DNA from: Streptomyces niveus
GTDB taxonomy: Bacteria; Actinomycetota; Actinomycetes; Streptomycetales; Streptomycetaceae
Length of the DNA stretch: 64,000 bases
NCBI RefSeq assembly: GCF_002009175.1
Contig: NZ_CP018047.1
Span: 372,001-436,000 of the forward strand
Direction of reading: 5' to 3'
Shown one piece after another: positions 33,387 to 42,474 of this stretch (position 1 is its first letter; each line of letters begins with the position of its first letter). The notes under the pieces were generated by a model, which was given only the letters and a program-made list of their open reading frames with translations, searched no databases and was not told the origin of the DNA. The translations under genes and the position numbers were made by a program.

Positions 33387-35573
33387 TCAGCTCCGCGGGC
33401 CCAGCAGCCGGATCGCGTCGGCGACCACCGTGCCGTCGGCGTCGTTGCTCAGTTCGACCGACGTCCCGAGGCCGGCCCGTAGCCGGTATGTGCCGAGCGA
33501 GACCCATGAGCCGCCTCGCGGCTCGGTGGCTCCCGGCAGCCGCTGGTCGATCCGGACGGTGTCGGCGCCGTGCGCGTGGACCACGGTGTACGGGGCGTTG
33601 CCCGCGCGGTTGGCACCCGGTGCGTAGGACGCCTGGATCTCGTACTCGCCGTCCTGCGGCACCGCCGGGCGCCAGCGCACCACTCGCTCGCCCGAACCGG
33701 CGGGCGCGGCACGGTAGTTGCCGGACCAGTGGCCTGGGTCGGCGGTCGCCGTCGGCCAACTGCCCATGACCACCGCGAAACCCAGCCGGTCGTTGTCCAC
33801 GACCACCTCACGGCGTACGTCGGCGGAGCCCGGCGCCTCGACCAGGCTGAGCGAGTCGAGGCCGAGCAGGGTGCCGCCGCCCCTGCCGGTGCCCGTCACC
33901 GCGCACCGCAGTGTGTGTCTTCCGGCGCGCAGCCGGGCGGTGCCGATGCGGGCCAGGTCGTAGCCGTCCGCCGACTGCGCCGTGGTGTCGATCACGAAGG
34001 CGGGCAGTCCGGAGCCCTTCACCGTGACCGTGGCCAGCGCGCCGGCCGCCGAGCGGTGGTGGCGCAGCAGCATCTCGTAGTCGCCGGTGCGGGGCACCTT
34101 GAAGGTGAACTCGGCCGCGTCGCCCACCTGTTCCGGGGTGAGGACGATCCGCTCGCCACGACGCGCGAGCGGATCGGCGACGGTGTCCACGGCGCCGCCC
34201 GTGACCCTGCGGTCCGCGTCCGCGAGGGCGACCACCGTCTCCAGGTGGCGGGGGCCACGGCGGAGGCTGTCGCGGCCCCGGGTGAGCCAGTCGAGCGAGA
34301 AGCGGGCGACGTTGACGCGGCGCGGCGCGCTCGCCAGATCACCGTCGCAGCCGTAGAGCAGCACGATGGTGCCGTCGGACTGCCGGGCGAGGTCCGAGTA
34401 GAAGGAGCGGCGTTGGTTGATGACCCGCGAGTAGCGGTACGAGATGCCCTCGTCGTAGCTGACCGACACCGTCATATTGGTCCTGACCGGCGAGTCGGGG
34501 CGGCTGAACAGCACCCGGTCGGTGTCGCGGCCCTCGTGGTGGCCGGCGTCGCGGGGGCCGCCGGGACCGCCCGTGTAGCGCAGCAGACCGGCGTCCACCG
34601 CGTTGAACGCTCCCGTACCGCCGTCGAACGCGGGCTGGGACCAGGTCAGACCGTCGTCCGAGCTGACGGACACGATGCGCTGGCCCTCACCGCCCGCCGC
34701 CGCGCGGCCGTTCACGAGCACGGTACCGTCGGAGCGCTGCACCATCCGCGCCTCGTTCATGGGGTACGCGACCTGCACGGGTACTTCGCCGGTCGCCTGC
34801 CAGGTGGCGCCGTGGTCGTCGCTGTAGATCGGTGCGACACCGTAGTACCGCTGGGCCACGGTGTTGCCGACGATCACCCTGCGGTGCGAGCAGTTGAGCA
34901 GCAGCCGGCCGGACGCGAGCTGTAGTCCGTGGCCGGGACCGGGCCCGTGCAGCGCCCAGTTGTAGGGGAAACCGTCGAACAGGCCCGCGAGATTGCGCGC
35001 TTCGCCCCACGTCCGGCCGCTGTCCCGGCTCGAAATGACGTACAGGTCGCCGGAGTCGCCCGAGCAGGAGGTGTTCTGCGGCAGCCGGAGCGAGAGCATG
35101 TAGAAGAGGAAGACCTCCCGCGTCTGCCGGTCCACCACCAGTGCCGGGTTGCCCCAGGACTCCCCTCCGGCGGACGTGACCAGCGGGCGGCTCGCCTCCC
35201 AGGTCGCGCCGCCGTCGGTGCTGCGGCGCAGCAGCAGATCGCGCGGCCCCGCGTCGCACACCTCGTGGCGGCCCTCGGTAACGGCGAGGACGGTGTCGTC
35301 GGGCAGTACGACGAGGGCGTGTACGTGGTAGTTCACGAGTGGGCCCTCGACGGAGTCCCACAGGGTCTGCTCGTGGAAGAAGGTGCCGTGCCGGTCGGAC
35401 GCGGGGTAACCGCCGGGCGCGGAGAGGTCGTTGGGCGTGGCCGAGTTACCGGCGGCGTGTGCCTCGGTGCCCAGGGCGCCGGGACCCAGCGCGGCGGTCG
35501 CCGAGACACCGGCGACGCCCAGGGCGAAGGATCTGCGGTTCATGGCGGTGTGCCTCGGTCTGGAGTCGGACAT
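33387..35573 (-). CDS. exported sialidase-like (BNR repeat) protein with C-terminal golvesin-like domain
   Basis: About 728 residues. A Tat signal (MNRRSFALGVAGVSATAAL ... AHA) exports it. A six-bladed propeller follows with at least four Asp-boxes (RSTDGGATWEA, SSRDSGRTWGE, YSDDHGATWQA, SVSSDDGLTWSQ), the hallmark of exo-sialidases. The C-terminal 300 residues look like a carbohydrate-binding and a golvesin/xanthan-lyase-type domain. ATG 35573 gives a short N-terminus before the RR; 35543 is an alternative. It is last on the catabolic island, 188 bases after the aldolase gene. Substrate could be a sialoside or another acidic glycan; the arginine triad is not verified. Confidence 0.8.
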   Translation of the reverse strand: MSDSRPRHTAMNRRSFALGVAGVSATAALGPGALGTEAHAAGNSATPNDLSAPGGYPASDRHGTFFHEQTLWDSVEGPLVNYHVHALVVLPDDTVLAVTEGRHEVCDAGPRDLLLRRSTDGGATWEASRPLVTSAGGESWGNPALVVDRQTREVFLFYMLSLRLPQNTSCSGDSGDLYVISSRDSGRTWGEARNLAGLFDGFPYNWALHGPGPGHGLQLASGRLLLNCSHRRVIVGNTVAQRYYGVAPIYSDDHGATWQATGEVPVQVAYPMNEARMVQRSDGTVLVNGRAAAGGEGQRIVSVSSDDGLTWSQPAFDGGTGAFNAVDAGLLRYTGGPGGPRDAGHHEGRDTDRVLFSRPDSPVRTNMTVSVSYDEGISYRYSRVINQRRSFYSDLARQSDGTIVLLYGCDGDLASAPRRVNVARFSLDWLTRGRDSLRRGPRHLETVVALADADRRVTGGAVDTVADPLARRGERIVLTPEQVGDAAEFTFKVPRTGDYEMLLRHHRSAAGALATVTVKGSGLPAFVIDTTAQSADGYDLARIGTARLRAGRHTLRCAVTGTGRGGGTLLGLDSLSLVEAPGSADVRREVVVDNDRLGFAVVMGSWPTATADPGHWSGNYRAAPAGSGERVVRWRPAVPQDGEYEIQASYAPGANRAGNAPYTVVHAHGADTVRIDQRLPGATEPRGGSWVSLGTYRLRAGLGTSVELSNDADGTVVADAIRLLGPRS

Positions 35574-35761
35574 CGTGGGCCACCCCTTTCGGGCGGTACG
35601 CGGACGGGGGACGGAACCGGCGCGGGCGAGCACCCGGGCTTGGACCGGGCGGGCTCGTGCGGGCTCGTGCGGGCATACGAGGCTTCGTTCGGGTGTGCGG
35701 GTGTGCTGACCAAGCGCGTACGCGGTCGGGCGCCCGCAGTTCGGGGCGGCGCGCATACCGA

Positions 35762-36712
35762 TCAGGCGCGTATGAGATGCGCGTCGAGTGGTGCCAGCAG
35801 GGCGAACAGCGCGTGGCGCTCCGCCTCGGAGCAGGGCGTGAAGGGCGCGGCGACATGCGGCGGACACAGTCCGCGTTCGGCCAGCACGGCCTTCACCGCC
35901 GGAACACCGGGCCGCACCGTGTGCAGCACCAGCACCTCGTCGATGAGCAGTTGGGCCCGCCGCGCGTCGTCGTACCGGCCTTCGCGGTGGGCCCGGAACA
36001 GCTCGACGGCAAGCGAAGGCGCCAGATTCGCCACTCCGGGGACCACTCCGTCGGCACCGAGCCGCAGCGCGTCGAGCGCCTGGCCTTCGTCGCCCTGGCT
36101 GACGCCGAAGTCGTCGCGGCGGCGGGCCGCCTCGACGGCGTGGCCGACCAGCGCGAGATCGCCCGAGCTGTCCTTGATGCCCACGAGGTGGGCCAGGTCG
36201 GCCAGTTCGTCGAGCAGGGCGGGTGTCAGCGGATTGCTGTAGCGGGGGGCGTTGTAGGCGACGACGGGGACGCCGAGTCCGGCCGTCGCCGCGTAGTGGG
36301 CGACGATCTCGTCGGGCCTGTGGTGGTAGTAGATGGGCGGGCTGAGCACCAGGGCGTCGGGTGCGGCGGGCAGCACCGCCTCCGCCCGCGCCAGTGCCTC
36401 GGCGGTGCCGGGCGCCGTGATGTTGACCAACACCGTTCCGCCGTCGGTCAGTTCATGCCAGCGCCCGGTCACCTCGATCGCGAAGGCGGCCAGCCGCGCC
36501 GTGGGCAGCAGCGGGCCCTCGCCGTTGCTGCCGAAGAGCATGAGACGGTGCACCCCGGCCTCGGCCAGGGCGACGAGCAGGGCGTCGGCGGCCGGGGCGG
36601 ACGGCTCTCCCGGCCGGTCCATGGGCGTGACCAAGGGGACCGTGACCCCGGCCAGCAGCGCACGGCCGTCCGTCTGCCCCTCCCCCTCGGCGAAGCCTTT
36701 CTGACGGCTCAT
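35762..36712 (-). CDS. dihydrodipicolinate synthase / N-acetylneuraminate lyase family aldolase
   Basis: A 316-residue class I aldolase. VTVPLVTPMDRPGE, FGSNGEGPLLPTARLAAF, LVLSPPIYYHHRPDEIVAHYAA, VVAYNAPRYSNPLT and LVGIKDSSGD carry the family order; the Schiff-base Lys is in GIKDSSGD and the catalytic Tyr in AYNAPRY. Members cleave or form 2-keto acids such as N-acetylneuraminate, KDG or dihydrodipicolinate. The ATG at 36712 shares one base with the stop of the FAD oxidoreductase gene. Co-location with a sialidase suggests a neuraminate- or KDG-type reaction. Confidence 0.85.
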   Translation of the reverse strand: MSRQKGFAEGEGQTDGRALLAGVTVPLVTPMDRPGEPSAPAADALLVALAEAGVHRLMLFGSNGEGPLLPTARLAAFAIEVTGRWHELTDGGTVLVNITAPGTAEALARAEAVLPAAPDALVLSPPIYYHHRPDEIVAHYAATAGLGVPVVAYNAPRYSNPLTPALLDELADLAHLVGIKDSSGDLALVGHAVEAARRRDDFGVSQGDEGQALDALRLGADGVVPGVANLAPSLAVELFRAHREGRYDDARRAQLLIDEVLVLHTVRPGVPAVKAVLAERGLCPPHVAAPFTPCSEAERHALFALLAPLDAHLIRA

Positions 36713-38325
36713 CAATACCCCTTGACCTCGGGCCAGGCCAGTTCGACCCCGGCGCGCGTGAGTTCGTCCTGGAAGTGGCTCAGCCGCTCACCGTCCTCGT
36801 ACACCTGCTCCGCTTCGAGGCGGTTGTCGAGGCAGTACGCCGCGAGCGAGCCGGCCGCCTCGCCGATGTTCCACTCGACGGGGTGCAGCCGGTAACAGCC
36901 GTTGGTGATGTGGGTGGTGCCGATGTTCTTGCACACCGGCAGCAGGTTCCGCAGCCGCACGGGGAGCAGGGCACCCAGGGGGATCTGGAAGGGGCTGCTC
37001 GCGACGTCGATGTACGTATCGCCGCCCGTGGACGGGTGCAGGTCGATCCGGTACATCCCGATCCCCACGGAGTCCGGGTGGCGCACCGCGCCGTGTTCAC
37101 CCCGGACGGTGAGCGACAGGTCCTGTTCCACGATCCGGCGCCGGGCGACGATCCGGCGTGACTCACGGATGTACGGCGCCTTGGCGAACCCGTCGGCCGT
37201 ACCGAACACATCGCCGCGCAGCCGCAGTCCGGGCCAGCCGGTGCCGCCGTCGGGGCGGGGCGCCTCGGTCTGGAGCCAGTGGAGCATGCTCGTGCTCAAC
37301 TCGCGGGCCCCGGCCAGATGACGGTCCCGCTCCTTGTCGTCCACCCCGATCAGCGGCCCCGGCAGATAGTCGATCATGGGCCAGTTGACGATGGTCACAT
37401 CGCTGGTGACGAAGCCGGGCCGGTACAGCTTCCGCGAGACCACCCGGCGGAACTCCCACAGCTCCTTGTCGCCCGCGTCCTTGCTCTGGTCGGCGACGAC
37501 CGGTCCGGAATCGGCGTTGGGCGTGAAGCCGCGCGCCACGGTCTCCAGGGTCCTCGGGTCGGGCGCGCTGAGGCTCAGCAGCCGGTTCGGCCATCGGGGC
37601 GGCCGGTACGCCGCCCAGCCGCCGTAGCCGGCCGGCCGGTCGACCGTGTGGTCCTCACCCGCCAGATGGTCGACGGCGAACACCCAGGAGAACGCCTGCA
37701 TGTTGGCCGGCTGTGCCTCGTCGGGCGCGCTCGGCTCCCCCGTGTCGTGCCGTGACTCGAAGCCCGTCACATGCTCGGCGCCGGTCAGCGGCAGCAGATC
37801 GCCGAGTTCCGTCGCGTCCAGGACGTACGGCGCCGACACCTCGACCCGCGTACCGTCCGGGCCCTCGACCACCACGGACCGCACCCTGTCGCCGTCCACC
37901 GAGGCGGCCACCGGCCGGTGCCCGTACAGAATCCGCAGCCGGCCCGCCGCCACGTACGGCGCGACCATGGCGTCGAGTACGGCGGCGGCGACCCTGGGCT
38001 CGTGGCACAGCGCGCTCACCCGCCCCTCGCCCGGATTGAGATACCGGCGCCTCCTGGCCTCGTCGGTCAGCGGGTACCACCTCCGGTAGTGGTCGCGGAT
38101 CGCCTCGCGCAGCGCGCGGTAGGTACGGGTGGCGCCGAACTGCTCTATCCAGGCGTGCTCGTCGGGCGGTACGCCCTGGCTGGTGAGCTGGCCGCCGATC
38201 CAGTCGGTCTCCTCGGTGAGCAGGACCGTGCGCCCCCGGTCGAGGGCGGCAAGCGCGGCGGCCACGCCGCCGAGGCCCCCGCCGACCACGAGGATGTCCG
38301 TGGATGCCGCCGTCTCCGCGCTCAT
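36712..38325 (-). CDS. FAD-dependent oxidoreductase (PF12831-type)
   Basis: A 537-residue flavoprotein. The N-terminal dinucleotide fold is DILVVGGGLGGVAAALAALDRGRTVLLTEETDWIGGQLTSQG; later segments are PYVLDATELGDLLPLTGAEHVTG and LRNLLPVCKNIGTTHITNGCYRLHPVEWNIGEAAGSLAAYCL. This is the FAD_oxidored group found in glycan-degradation loci of many bacteria, where its exact oxidation step is often unclear. The ATG at 38325 overlaps the glycosidase stop by 4 bases. No signal peptide is present. Confidence 0.82.
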   Translation of the reverse strand: MSAETAASTDILVVGGGLGGVAAALAALDRGRTVLLTEETDWIGGQLTSQGVPPDEHAWIEQFGATRTYRALREAIRDHYRRWYPLTDEARRRRYLNPGEGRVSALCHEPRVAAAVLDAMVAPYVAAGRLRILYGHRPVAASVDGDRVRSVVVEGPDGTRVEVSAPYVLDATELGDLLPLTGAEHVTGFESRHDTGEPSAPDEAQPANMQAFSWVFAVDHLAGEDHTVDRPAGYGGWAAYRPPRWPNRLLSLSAPDPRTLETVARGFTPNADSGPVVADQSKDAGDKELWEFRRVVSRKLYRPGFVTSDVTIVNWPMIDYLPGPLIGVDDKERDRHLAGARELSTSMLHWLQTEAPRPDGGTGWPGLRLRGDVFGTADGFAKAPYIRESRRIVARRRIVEQDLSLTVRGEHGAVRHPDSVGIGMYRIDLHPSTGGDTYIDVASSPFQIPLGALLPVRLRNLLPVCKNIGTTHITNGCYRLHPVEWNIGEAAGSLAAYCLDNRLEAEQVYEDGERLSHFQDELTRAGVELAWPEVKGY

Positions 38326-40568
38326 GTGCCGGTCCCCTCCCGTATGTCCCCGGTACTGCCTGTTCCGCTGTCCCCGGTGCTGGCCGTGTCCCGTGTGCCG
38401 CCCGTATCGCCCCTTTCGCCCGCGTCGTTCCTGGCCGTCGGGCCGCCGGTGCCGACCGTGAAGCGCCTCGGTGCGCCCCGTACGTCCAGCGTCACCGGAG
38501 GGCCGCCGCCCGGCGGTGTGACGAGCAGATCGCCGGTCCCCTCGGCGGTACCCGTGGCGCCGTCGGCGGTCAGCCGGTAGCCCCGCACGGTGACACCCGG
38601 CGCCATGTCCAGCAGAACGCGCCCGTCCAGGCCGACGGTGAGCCGGTCGGTCGCCCGTACGTCCAGGCGGCCGTCGCCGAGCGGCAGGCCGCACAGGTCG
38701 GCGGGCTCGCCGGGGTGGGCGAACCGCCAGCCGTCGGGCCGCGCGTCGGCCAGTTCGCCGAAGGCGAGATACGCGAGGAGACCGCCCCATGCCATCAGTC
38801 CGTCCGAGCGCTTCTGCAGAGCCGTCAGATTCTCCCCGTCGGTGGCCGGATAGTTCTCCCTGACGTGGCCGTGCTCCCGCCATTCGTCGAGAAACAGCCT
38901 CAACAGCGCACGCACCACAGGCCGGCTCAGCCCGGTCAGCTCGTACCGCCGCAGACCCTGTACGGCGAGATACGCCATCGGCGCCCAGATCCGGCCGCGC
39001 CAGTACGTGGCCGCGAATCCGGGGTCGTTCCTGGCGACGCTGGGCAGCGGCCGTACGCCGCCGAGCACTTCGGGCCGCAGCAGATCGGCCGCCACCGCCG
39101 CCGCCCGCCCGGCGTCCGGCAGACCGGCCAGCAGCGCGTACAGCATCGTCGGCGAGACATGCGGATCGTGCGCGCCCGAGGCGGTGAGATTGCGGTAGCC
39201 GCCGCGCTCGACGTCCCACAGCAGCCGGTCCGCCGCCGCCCCGGCCGTGGCGGCCTCGGCCCGCAGCCGGGCGGCCGTCGCGCGCTCCCCGAGTATGTCG
39301 GCGATCGCGGCCAGGGCCTCGGCGTCGGCGATGTGCAGCGCGTTCAGTCCGACGTCGGCGAGGTCCATGGTGCTGGTCGCCGGGTCGTACAGGCATTCGT
39401 CGTACATCGGCGAATCGTCGAGCCCCGACTCGCGTCTGGCCCGGTCCAGGGTCGCCGACGCGGCGTCGCCGACGACCGGGTCGGAGCCCCAGGCGAGCAG
39501 ACCGTGCGGGCCTCGGCGGGCCCGGGGCCACCAGTCGTGCCAGGCGAGCAGCGCCGGGTAGGTGCCGGTGAGCAGCGCCGTGTCCCGGGTTCCGGCGGAG
39601 AGACCACCGGCCAGATACGCCTGATACACCGTCAGCGCCCCGACGGGCGGCTGCGAACGGTCGTCGGTGCGGCCCCCGTCGTCCGAGACCCGGTTGGGAA
39701 TCATGCCGGCCTCGTCGGCGTACGGGAGGATCTGGCCGAACACGCCGCGTGCGTAGTCCCGGTCGACGGCGGAGGCCGCGAGACCGGTGAAGAAGGTGTC
39801 CCAGGCGTGCAGGGCCCATGTGCCGTAGAACCCCTTGCGCTCGGCGCAGACGAAATCCCGCGAGGTCGGGGTGAGGACGCGGTCGATTTCGGGTGCGTGG
39901 ATGGTGTTCCAGGTGACGGCCCTGGTCAGGGCGTCGGCGGCGTCGCCGAGCCAGCCGCCGGACCGCAGCCGGGTCCGGTCGGACGCGGCGCGGTGCGCGT
40001 CGAGTACGGTGCCGGTCTCCGCCACCGTCCCCGCCGCGCCCTCCGGTGCCGCATCCGGTGGGGTCTCCGGTGCGACGCGTACGTCGACGGCGCCGGTCCC
40101 GGTGTCGAAAGCGAGCGTCAGCGTGTGCGCGGGGCTGTCGAGCCGGCGGGTCGGCGACGAGACGTTGACGGCCCAACGCGCCCCGCCCACCGAGACGTTA
40201 CGGGCTCCCGCCCCCTCCCCCGCGGGCTCCTCGACCGCGTCCAGGCCCTCCACCGACAGCACCACGGTGCCGGGACTCTCGGCGCGGGCGTGCAGCACGT
40301 CGCCGGGGCCGCCGGCGAAGACCAGGCGCAGCCGGTGACCCGCCGCCCGTACGGTCACCTCGGCGTACGTACCGTCCACGGTGTGCGGCCCCAGCCGCTC
40401 GAGGCCGTCGCGCCAGGTGAATCCGGAGAGCACCGGACCGTCGGGGCCGAGGACCCCGAACCGCACTCGCGGCCCGGACGGCAACCGGCTCATGCCGGTG
40501 TGTGTGCGGACGTCCCAGGTGTTCCAGCCGGTCGCCGCGGGTGTGGCGGGCGTGCTCTTCTCACTCAT
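38322..40568 (-). CDS. intracellular six-hairpin glycoside hydrolase (trehalase/GH63-like)
   Basis: A 748-residue protein without signal peptide. An N-terminal beta-sandwich of about 200 residues precedes an (alpha/alpha)6 catalytic region with KGFYGTWALHAWDTFFTGLAAS, QILPYADEAGMIPNRVSDDGG, RSQPPVGALTVYQAYL, NDPGFAATYWRGRIWAPMAYLAVQGL and HVRENYPATDGENL. This is the MGH1/GH63-like pattern. Acidic residues in DTFF and WGSDPV could be catalytic. It is cytosolic, so it likely acts on an imported oligosaccharide. Overlaps of 4 bases with both neighbours place it in one translational unit. Confidence 0.8.
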   Translation of the reverse strand: MSEKSTPATPAATGWNTWDVRTHTGMSRLPSGPRVRFGVLGPDGPVLSGFTWRDGLERLGPHTVDGTYAEVTVRAAGHRLRLVFAGGPGDVLHARAESPGTVVLSVEGLDAVEEPAGEGAGARNVSVGGARWAVNVSSPTRRLDSPAHTLTLAFDTGTGAVDVRVAPETPPDAAPEGAAGTVAETGTVLDAHRAASDRTRLRSGGWLGDAADALTRAVTWNTIHAPEIDRVLTPTSRDFVCAERKGFYGTWALHAWDTFFTGLAASAVDRDYARGVFGQILPYADEAGMIPNRVSDDGGRTDDRSQPPVGALTVYQAYLAGGLSAGTRDTALLTGTYPALLAWHDWWPRARRGPHGLLAWGSDPVVGDAASATLDRARRESGLDDSPMYDECLYDPATSTMDLADVGLNALHIADAEALAAIADILGERATAARLRAEAATAGAAADRLLWDVERGGYRNLTASGAHDPHVSPTMLYALLAGLPDAGRAAAVAADLLRPEVLGGVRPLPSVARNDPGFAATYWRGRIWAPMAYLAVQGLRRYELTGLSRPVVRALLRLFLDEWREHGHVRENYPATDGENLTALQKRSDGLMAWGGLLAYLAFGELADARPDGWRFAHPGEPADLCGLPLGDGRLDVRATDRLTVGLDGRVLLDMAPGVTVRGYRLTADGATGTAEGTGDLLVTPPGGGPPVTLDVRGAPRRFTVGTGGPTARNDAGERGDTGGTRDTASTGDSGTGSTGDIREGTGT

Positions 40569-41446
40569 ACGGCCGCCTTGTCGTCGGCGGTGCCGTCGTC
40601 CGGCACCGCGCCGTCGTCGTCCCGGATCGTGCCGTCGTCAGGCACCGGGTCGGCCAGATCGAGGGCCGCGTCCAGCAGTTCGCGGGTGTACGGGTGGCGC
40701 GGCGCGGTCAGCACCTCGCCGGTCCTGCCCTGCTCCACGATCACGCCCCGGTGCATCACCGCCACCCGGTCGGCGATCTGGTGCACCACCCCCAAGTCGT
40801 GGGAGATGAACAGCATCGCGAGCCGGTGCCGGTCGCGCAGATCGATCAGCAGCCGCAGGATCTGGGCCTGGACCGACACGTCCAGCGCCGACACCGCCTC
40901 GTCGCACACCAGCAGCCGGGGCCGTACGGCCAGCGCTCTGGCGATGCTGACCCGCTGGCACTGACCGCCCGACAGGTCCCCCGCCCGCCGCGACGCCACC
41001 TCGGGGTCGAGCCCCATGTCGGCCAGGAGCCGGTGCAGCGCCACGGTGCGGTCGCCCTGGGGGGCGGTGACCGGGTGGGTGTGCCAGACCTCGGCGATGA
41101 TCGAGGCGACCGTCATCCGGGGGTTCAGCGACGAGCGCGGATCCTGGAACACCATCTGTACGGCGCGCCGCGACTCCGGTGACCGCCGCCGCGCCCGGCC
41201 GAGCGGCCGGCCGTCGAGGGTGAGGGTCCCGGCCTTCGGCCGCAGCAGTCCCGCCACGCACCGGGCGACGGTCGTCTTGCCGGAACCCGACTCGCCGACC
41301 AGCCCGAGGGTTTCCTCGGGTGCCACCGACAGACTCACCCCGTCCACAGCGACCGTGCCGCCCCGGCGGCCGCTCCCCCGCCCCCGGTAACTCACGTACA
41401 GCCCGCGCACATCGAGGAGTTCACCCCGAACCCGACCGGCGTTCAC
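40565..41446 (-). CDS. dipeptide-type ABC importer ATPase (DppF/OppF-like)
   Basis: A 293-residue nucleotide-binding subunit. Walker A is GESGSGKTT, Q-loop FQDPRSSLNPRMTV, signature LSGGQCQRVSIARAL, Walker B LLVCDEAVSALD and switch SHDLGVV. GTG 41446 overlaps the stop of the partner ATPase gene by 4 bases (GTGA). The C-terminal tail is unusually acidic with DDG repeats. It lacks a clear C-terminal zinc/FeS-binding extension. Confidence 0.9.
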   Translation of the reverse strand: MNAGRVRGELLDVRGLYVSYRGRGSGRRGGTVAVDGVSLSVAPEETLGLVGESGSGKTTVARCVAGLLRPKAGTLTLDGRPLGRARRRSPESRRAVQMVFQDPRSSLNPRMTVASIIAEVWHTHPVTAPQGDRTVALHRLLADMGLDPEVASRRAGDLSGGQCQRVSIARALAVRPRLLVCDEAVSALDVSVQAQILRLLIDLRDRHRLAMLFISHDLGVVHQIADRVAVMHRGVIVEQGRTGEVLTAPRHPYTRELLDAALDLADPVPDDGTIRDDDGAVPDDGTADDKAAV

Positions 41447-42474
41447 GACCCCGGCACCTCCTCGGAGAAGTGACAGGCGCTCCAGCGTCCGCGCGCCGTC
41501 TCCCGGACCTGCGGTGTCTCGTCCCGGCACCGCGCGCGGGCCAGCGGACAGCGCGGATGGAAGGCACACCCGGTGGGCCGAGCCGAGGGTGTCGCCGGGG
41601 CGCCGGGCAGTGGATCGGCCGGCGCCGTACTGGTCCGGACCGCGGGCACGCTGCGCACCAGCGCGGCGGTGTACGGGTGGGCGGGGTGGCGCAGTACGTC
41701 GCGGGCGGGCCCGCGCTCGCAGACCCGTCCCGCGTACATCACCACCACCTGCTGGGCGACGTGCGACACGACCCGCAGGTCGTGGCTGACCAGCAGCATG
41801 GCCAGCCCGTCGGCCGCCTGGATGTGCGCGAGCAGTCGCAGGATCCGGGACTGCACGGTCACGTCGAGTGCCGTCGTCGGCTCGTCGGCGAGCAGCAGAG
41901 CCGGCTCCCCGGCCAACGCCGTCGCGATCATGGCGCGTTGGCGCAGCCCGCCGGACAACTCGTGGGGGTGGGCGCGCATCCGCCGTTCCGGTTCCGGTAC
42001 GCCGGCCCGGTCGAGCAGTGCGACGACCCGGCGGCGTACCTCGGCGCGCGGGAGCCCGTCGCGGCGCGGGATCTCGCCGATCTGACGGCCGATCCGCTGG
42101 GTCGGGTTGAGGGCGGCGAGCGGGTCCTGGAAGATCATCGCGATCTCCCGGCCGCGTACCGCACGGCGCCGTTCCGGGTCGGCGGCGAGCAGGTCCTCGC
42201 CGTGCCACAGCAGCCGTCCCGCCAGGGTGGCGCCCTCGGGCGGCAGTCCCAGGATCGCGCGGGCCGTCATCGTCTTCCCGCTGCCCGACTCGCCGATCAG
42301 TCCGACCGTGGTGGCGCGCGGTACGTCGAAGGACACACCGTCCACCACTCGCACCCGGGTTGAGCGCGGGCCGGGCAGGTCCACCACCAGGTCCTCGACC
42401 CGCAGGGGCGGCCCGCCGGTCGCGGGCGCCCGCTCGGTGGCTCCGCGTCGGCGCGCGGTGCCGGCCGGGGTCAC
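41443..42474 (-). CDS. dipeptide-type ABC importer ATPase (DppD/OppD-like)
   Basis: A 343-residue ATPase: Walker A GESGSGKTM, Q-loop FQDPLAALNPTQRI, signature LSGGLRQRAMIATAL, Walker B LLLADEPTTALD and switch SHDLRVV. The C-terminal CAFHPRCPLARARCRDETPQ is the cysteine-rich OppD/DppD motif. GTG 42474 overlaps the binding-protein stop by 4 bases. In this transporter class the pair of ATPases serves peptides, nickel or, in some species, oligosaccharides and sialic acid. Confidence 0.92.
   Translation of the reverse strand: MTPAGTARRRGATERAPATGGPPLRVEDLVVDLPGPRSTRVRVVDGVSFDVPRATTVGLIGESGSGKTMTARAILGLPPEGATLAGRLLWHGEDLLAADPERRRAVRGREIAMIFQDPLAALNPTQRIGRQIGEIPRRDGLPRAEVRRRVVALLDRAGVPEPERRMRAHPHELSGGLRQRAMIATALAGEPALLLADEPTTALDVTVQSRILRLLAHIQAADGLAMLLVSHDLRVVSHVAQQVVVMYAGRVCERGPARDVLRHPAHPYTAALVRSVPAVRTSTAPADPLPGAPATPSARPTGCAFHPRCPLARARCRDETPQVRETARGRWSACHFSEEVPGS

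Noticed and set aside
36712..40176. Single 1154-codon minus-strand open frame
   Set aside because: Only its last 537 codons encode the FAD oxidoreductase; the upstream part is an Arg-rich shadow of the glycosidase gene in another frame.
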